Shown here in pieces: positions 4,884-7,376 of a stretch of DNA of 7,376 nt. Under the pieces are notes generated by a model. That model was not told where the DNA came from. It saw nothing but the letters and a program-made list of their open reading frames with translations, and did no database searches. This stretch comes from Candidatus Kaiserbacteria bacterium (GTDB lineage Bacteria; Patescibacteriota; Minisyncoccia; Phycocordibacterales; UBA2100). The position numbers were made by a program, and so were the translations under genes. The stretch is from NCBI GenBank assembly GCA_027066795.1, contig JAMONA010000034.1, positions 1-7,376 on the forward strand. The letters run 5' to 3'. Numbering within the stretch: position 1 is the stretch's first letter; the number at the start of each line of letters is the position of its first letter.

Positions 4884-6545
4884 ATGATTATGGTCATGAT
4901 AGAGAAAAATCAAATACTCAAAAAAGTTAAAGAAAATAAGAAAGCAATTATCGTCGGTACTCTTGTGGTGGCGGCGTTATTTGTGTATTTTGTCAACGGT
5001 AAATATACAGACGCCAACCCTGATACTCCATATGAAATTGTGCACGTGGAGCAACACGACCTTAAGAAGTCCATTTCAGTTAGTGGTGAAATTATTTCAG
5101 ATACCGAGGTCAAGCTAGGCTCAGATGTTGCTGGGCAGCTAACTGCTATATACGTAGAGGTTGGGCAGAAGGTCAAAAAGGGTGAGATAATAGCGAATGT
5201 AGAAAACAGGACTCAGAGAGCACAGGTGACACAAGCGCTTGGTGCCTTACAGTCTGCTAGAGCACAGGTCCTATCATCAGAAGCACAGTTACAAAAGGTA
5301 TTAAATGGATCCTCACAAGGAGACAAGAACATAGTGGCAAGCCAGGTATCTGCAGCTGAGTACACGCTTGTATCAGCGCAAGATACTGCACGCAACGTAT
5401 TACAGAGTGCTTATGCAGGTACAGTGAGTGCGGTGCCGTTTGGTACAGATATAGCCATGCAAGATACCTCAACTGTCAACCCGACACTTGCATTTCAGAC
5501 CACAGAGTACTCAGCAAAAATATCTGCTGAAAACCAGCGTGTAGTGGTTGGTGATATACTGACTAGACACAGTGCACAATCAGCGTACTCGCTTACGGAC
5601 GTTGACTTAGCTGAAGAATTAGAATCTACAAAATCCGATCTTATAGCTATTAGGAAGCTTACAGACTCTTTATTGACAGCACTAGGTGGAGCTATAAATA
5701 CTGCAGCAGTAACTACCAGCACAATAAGTTCATACACTACTGCAGTGAGTACTGCACGTAATCAACTTCTAGCCAATATTACTGCCTTGACCAGTGCGCA
5801 GTCTGCAATAACTAGTGCAAACAAGGCCCTTGGTATAACAAAAGAAAATGAATATAAAGTACTTGACGAGGTCCGTACAGAAGACGTAGATGCGGCTAGG
5901 GCTGGGGTTAGTGCTGCTGAAGCTTCAGTTGTGTCTGCAAGCGGTAATTACCAGGTAAGTAAAACTGCTCTTGATAAGACTTACATATATAGTCCACATG
6001 CGGGTGTAGTGGTAGATATATATAAAGAAGTTGGCGAGTTTACATCTAGTTCGTTGCCAATTGTAAAGATTAGCTCAGAAGGAGAGTATATATCTGCACT
6101 TGTGTCAGAGGTGGATATAACAAAAGTCAAAATAGGCATGGAGGCTAGAGTTAGCCTAGATGCCCTTCCAGAGGAAGTATTCGCGGGTACTGTGGACTTT
6201 ATTTACCCAGATAAGCAAGAGGTATTAGGTATTAGGTATTACGAGATTAGCATTAGTTCAGATACTCTACAGAGTAGCGACCTTACTGTGCTACCAGGTA
6301 TGTCACTAGATGTATCAATACTATATGATACTAAGCAGAGTGTACTGGCAGTAGAGAGAGGTGTAGCTAAGAAGGATGGAGACGCTTATTTTGTACATGT
6401 GCTCAACCCAGGCAAAGTAAAGCCTATCGACGATAAGTTTAAAAAAGTCTTTTTTGAGAGTGGCTTTATAGGTGATGAGTACGTAGAGGTATTGTCAGGC
6501 TTAGCAAAAGACGCAGAGGTGGTGAAATTTATGCCAGTTAAGTAA
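4884..6545 (+). CDS. MacA/HlyD-type membrane fusion protein with long helical hairpin
   Basis: This 553-aa adaptor links a permease in the membrane to the outside. Domains from the ATG at 4884: cytosolic basic start, one TM helix (about 20-38), first half of the lipoyl/barrel-sandwich domain (52-106: VSGEIISDTEVKLGSDVAGQ, then VEVGQKVKKGEIIANVEN), a long Ala/Ser/Thr/Gln-rich helical hairpin (about 107-365), second lipoyl half (IYSPHAGVVVDIYKEVGEFT, 368-387), beta-barrel (about 398-485) and membrane-proximal domain (486-553). MacA is about 370 residues, so the hairpin is about 180 residues longer; residues 176-240 look like an insert rather than plain coiled coil. The next gene is a MacB-like permease, as expected. 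A GTG at 4836 would extend the frame by 16 residues but overlaps the DUF2202 gene and adds nothing conserved. ATGs at 4890 and 4896 are other possible starts. No Shine-Dalgarno is seen. Confidence 0.9.
   Translation: MIMVMIEKNQILKKVKENKKAIIVGTLVVAALFVYFVNGKYTDANPDTPYEIVHVEQHDLKKSISVSGEIISDTEVKLGSDVAGQLTAIYVEVGQKVKKGEIIANVENRTQRAQVTQALGALQSARAQVLSSEAQLQKVLNGSSQGDKNIVASQVSAAEYTLVSAQDTARNVLQSAYAGTVSAVPFGTDIAMQDTSTVNPTLAFQTTEYSAKISAENQRVVVGDILTRHSAQSAYSLTDVDLAEELESTKSDLIAIRKLTDSLLTALGGAINTAAVTTSTISSYTTAVSTARNQLLANITALTSAQSAITSANKALGITKENEYKVLDEVRTEDVDAARAGVSAAEASVVSASGNYQVSKTALDKTYIYSPHAGVVVDIYKEVGEFTSSSLPIVKISSEGEYISALVSEVDITKVKIGMEARVSLDALPEEVFAGTVDFIYPDKQEVLGIRYYEISISSDTLQSSDLTVLPGMSLDVSILYDTKQSVLAVERGVAKKDGDAYFVHVLNPGKVKPIDDKFKKVFFESGFIGDEYVEVLSGLAKDAEVVKFMPVK
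6221..6241 (+). repeat. tandem 7-bp repeat x3 (GGTATTA) inside the adaptor gene
   Basis: Three perfect head-to-tail copies of GGTATTA cover 21 bp, so the frame is kept at three copies. They encode residues 446-453 (EVLGIRYY) in the beta-barrel domain, in register with the family pattern of a Tyr-containing strand followed by EISI. Gain or loss of a single copy would frameshift and remove the C-terminal 100 residues. Confidence 0.75.
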
Positions 6546-6546
6546 A

Positions 6547-6559
6547 TAGTACAGTACTA
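6547..6559 (+). promoter_or_regulatory. 13-bp palindrome TAGTAC-A-GTACTA, possible operator
   Basis: The sequence TAGTACAGTACTA is a perfect inverted repeat with 6-bp arms around one A. A third AGTAC half-site follows at 6563-6567. It lies 1 nt after the adaptor stop, in the 44-bp gap before the permease. There is no T-tract, so it is not an intrinsic terminator. It could be an operator, an RNA stem between the two coding regions, or chance. Confidence 0.3.
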
Positions 6560-6589
6560 AGCAGTACATAGTAAATACATAAAGATAAG

Positions 6590-7376
6590 ATGAAAAATAT
6601 TAAACTGTCACTATTTTTAGCTTGGAAGTCTCTTAGTAGAGGTAACAAGAGCTCACTTGCACTAGTGATTGTGATAATGATGATTGTATTTTTAAATCTT
6701 CTTTTTACAGATTCAATATTTGCAGGTATTGGTAAAAGTATCACAGGTAGCAAGGTTGATTATCAATACGGAGAGCTTATAGTCGAGCCTAAAATAGGGG
6801 AGATATTTATCACTGACACTCGTGGGATTATGGATCTTTTACAAGATAACAAGTATGTGACCCATGTAGGTCCTGTCACAGAGGCCGCCGTAGTTTTTGT
6901 TAATAAAAAAGATAATGACGGCCGTGACGAAGAGCGTATAGGAGGCTCTTTAATAGGTATAAATGTGAATGATGATATCAGGGAGGTATTTGATATTGAA
7001 TCAAAAATAATTGACGGACGATTTTTACAATCGAATGACTATGGTAAAATCCTTCTTGGATCAGGTCTTGCTGGTGGCTACGAGGGTTCAATGTTTAGCG
7101 AAGACCTAGGTGGTCTTCGTGATGGTGATACGGTGATAGTAGAGCGCAACGGAGAAAGTAAAGAGTATAAAATAGTTGGAATCTTTAAGACAAAAAATTC
7201 AGGCCTTGATAAAAATGCAATTATACTCGATGATGAGATGCGTTCAATATTAAAAATAAACGACGAAACAACAAAAATAATAGTGCGTTTATCAGACCAG
7301 AGTAAGTCTACTGTTGTAGAAAAGGAGTTACAACAGTCTCGCTTTTCTCAATATGAGATAGCAACATGGCAAGAAA
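6590..7376 (+). CDS. MacB/FtsX-type ABC transporter permease, 3' end truncated by window
   Basis: The frame opens with ATG at 6590 and is uninterrupted for 262 codons to the window edge. The N-terminus MKNIKLSLFLAWKSLSRGNK (1-20) is the short amphipathic LA-x-KSL-x-R start of MacB/LolC/FtsX permeases. A first TM helix follows (SSLALVIVIMMIVFLNLLF, 21-39), then a large extracytoplasmic MacB-type domain (about 40 onward) with the usual strands such as EIFITDTRGI (71-80), SLIGINVNDDIREVFDI (119-135), DGRFL (141-145), ILLGSGLAGG (152-161) and YKIVGIFKTKNSGLDKNAII (193-212). The three remaining TM helices would lie beyond the window. There is no ATPase domain at the N-terminus, unlike E. coli MacB, so a separate ABC ATPase subunit must exist, most likely next to it outside the window. 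It follows the adaptor by 44 bp and surely works with it. The transported substrate is unknown. Confidence 0.9.
   Translation, partial: MKNIKLSLFLAWKSLSRGNKSSLALVIVIMMIVFLNLLFTDSIFAGIGKSITGSKVDYQYGELIVEPKIGEIFITDTRGIMDLLQDNKYVTHVGPVTEAAVVFVNKKDNDGRDEERIGGSLIGINVNDDIREVFDIESKIIDGRFLQSNDYGKILLGSGLAGGYEGSMFSEDLGGLRDGDTVIVERNGESKEYKIVGIFKTKNSGLDKNAIILDDEMRSILKINDETTKIIVRLSDQSKSTVVEKELQQSRFSQYEIATWQE

Noticed and set aside
4880..4930. TGA read as Gly (genetic code 25) extending the DUF2202 protein into the adaptor gene
   Set aside because: Readthrough would add only 16 unremarkable residues before a TAA. No other gene in the window has an in-frame TGA, which would be expected if TGA were a sense codon.

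Overview
The window looks like a chromosomal segment of a small-genome, AT-leaning bacterium (roughly 40% GC by eye), rich in ATA, CTA, GTA and AGG/AGA codons. All standard stops are used as stops. No start is preceded by a convincing Shine-Dalgarno at normal spacing. Instead a TANNNT -10-like hexamer sits 6-7 nt (7-9 nt in one case) before the start of six genes, which suggests leaderless mRNAs. Gene content and protein style point by inference to a Patescibacteria/CPR-type lineage: a 3-TM protein next to an ECF sigma factor, a short secreted helical protein, a DUF2202 protein, and a very long MacA-like adaptor with an FtsX-type permease. No marker gene in the window fixes the phylum.

Layout. 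A truncated Gpt-like phosphoribosyltransferase runs leftwards off the window (1-263, minus). It diverges across a 50-bp shared promoter region from a UlaG-like metallo-beta-lactamase-fold hydrolase (314-958). Next come a membrane-anchored lipocalin-like small protein (998-1387) and a YgaP-like rhodanese with two membrane helices (1459-1971); each has its own likely leaderless promoter. From 2034 on every gene is sigma- or envelope-related: an ECF sigma factor (2034-2612), a 3-TM protein with an extracytoplasmic DUF5666-like beta domain 10 nt behind it (2623-3342), a secreted helical His-containing protein (3452-4069), an exported DUF2202 ferritin-like protein (4103-4882), a MacA/HlyD-type membrane fusion protein 1 nt behind that (4884-6545), and the 5' part of a MacB/FtsX-type permease (6590 to the window end).

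Working model (inference): the sigma factor and the 3-TM protein form a sigma/anti-sigma pair that senses the envelope. The downstream exported proteins and the tripartite-like ABC exporter are candidate targets. A 10-bp sequence, TATTGTAGTA, occurs three times, each time in an intergenic gap: ahead of the rhodanese, ahead of the sigma gene and ahead of the secreted helical protein. It may be a shared regulatory site. Two short tandem repeats whose unit is not a multiple of three lie inside coding sequence (3 x 7 bp in the adaptor, 2 x 10 bp in the 3-TM protein) and could act as slippage-prone switches. No RNA genes, insertion sequences, CRISPR arrays or clear intrinsic terminators were seen.
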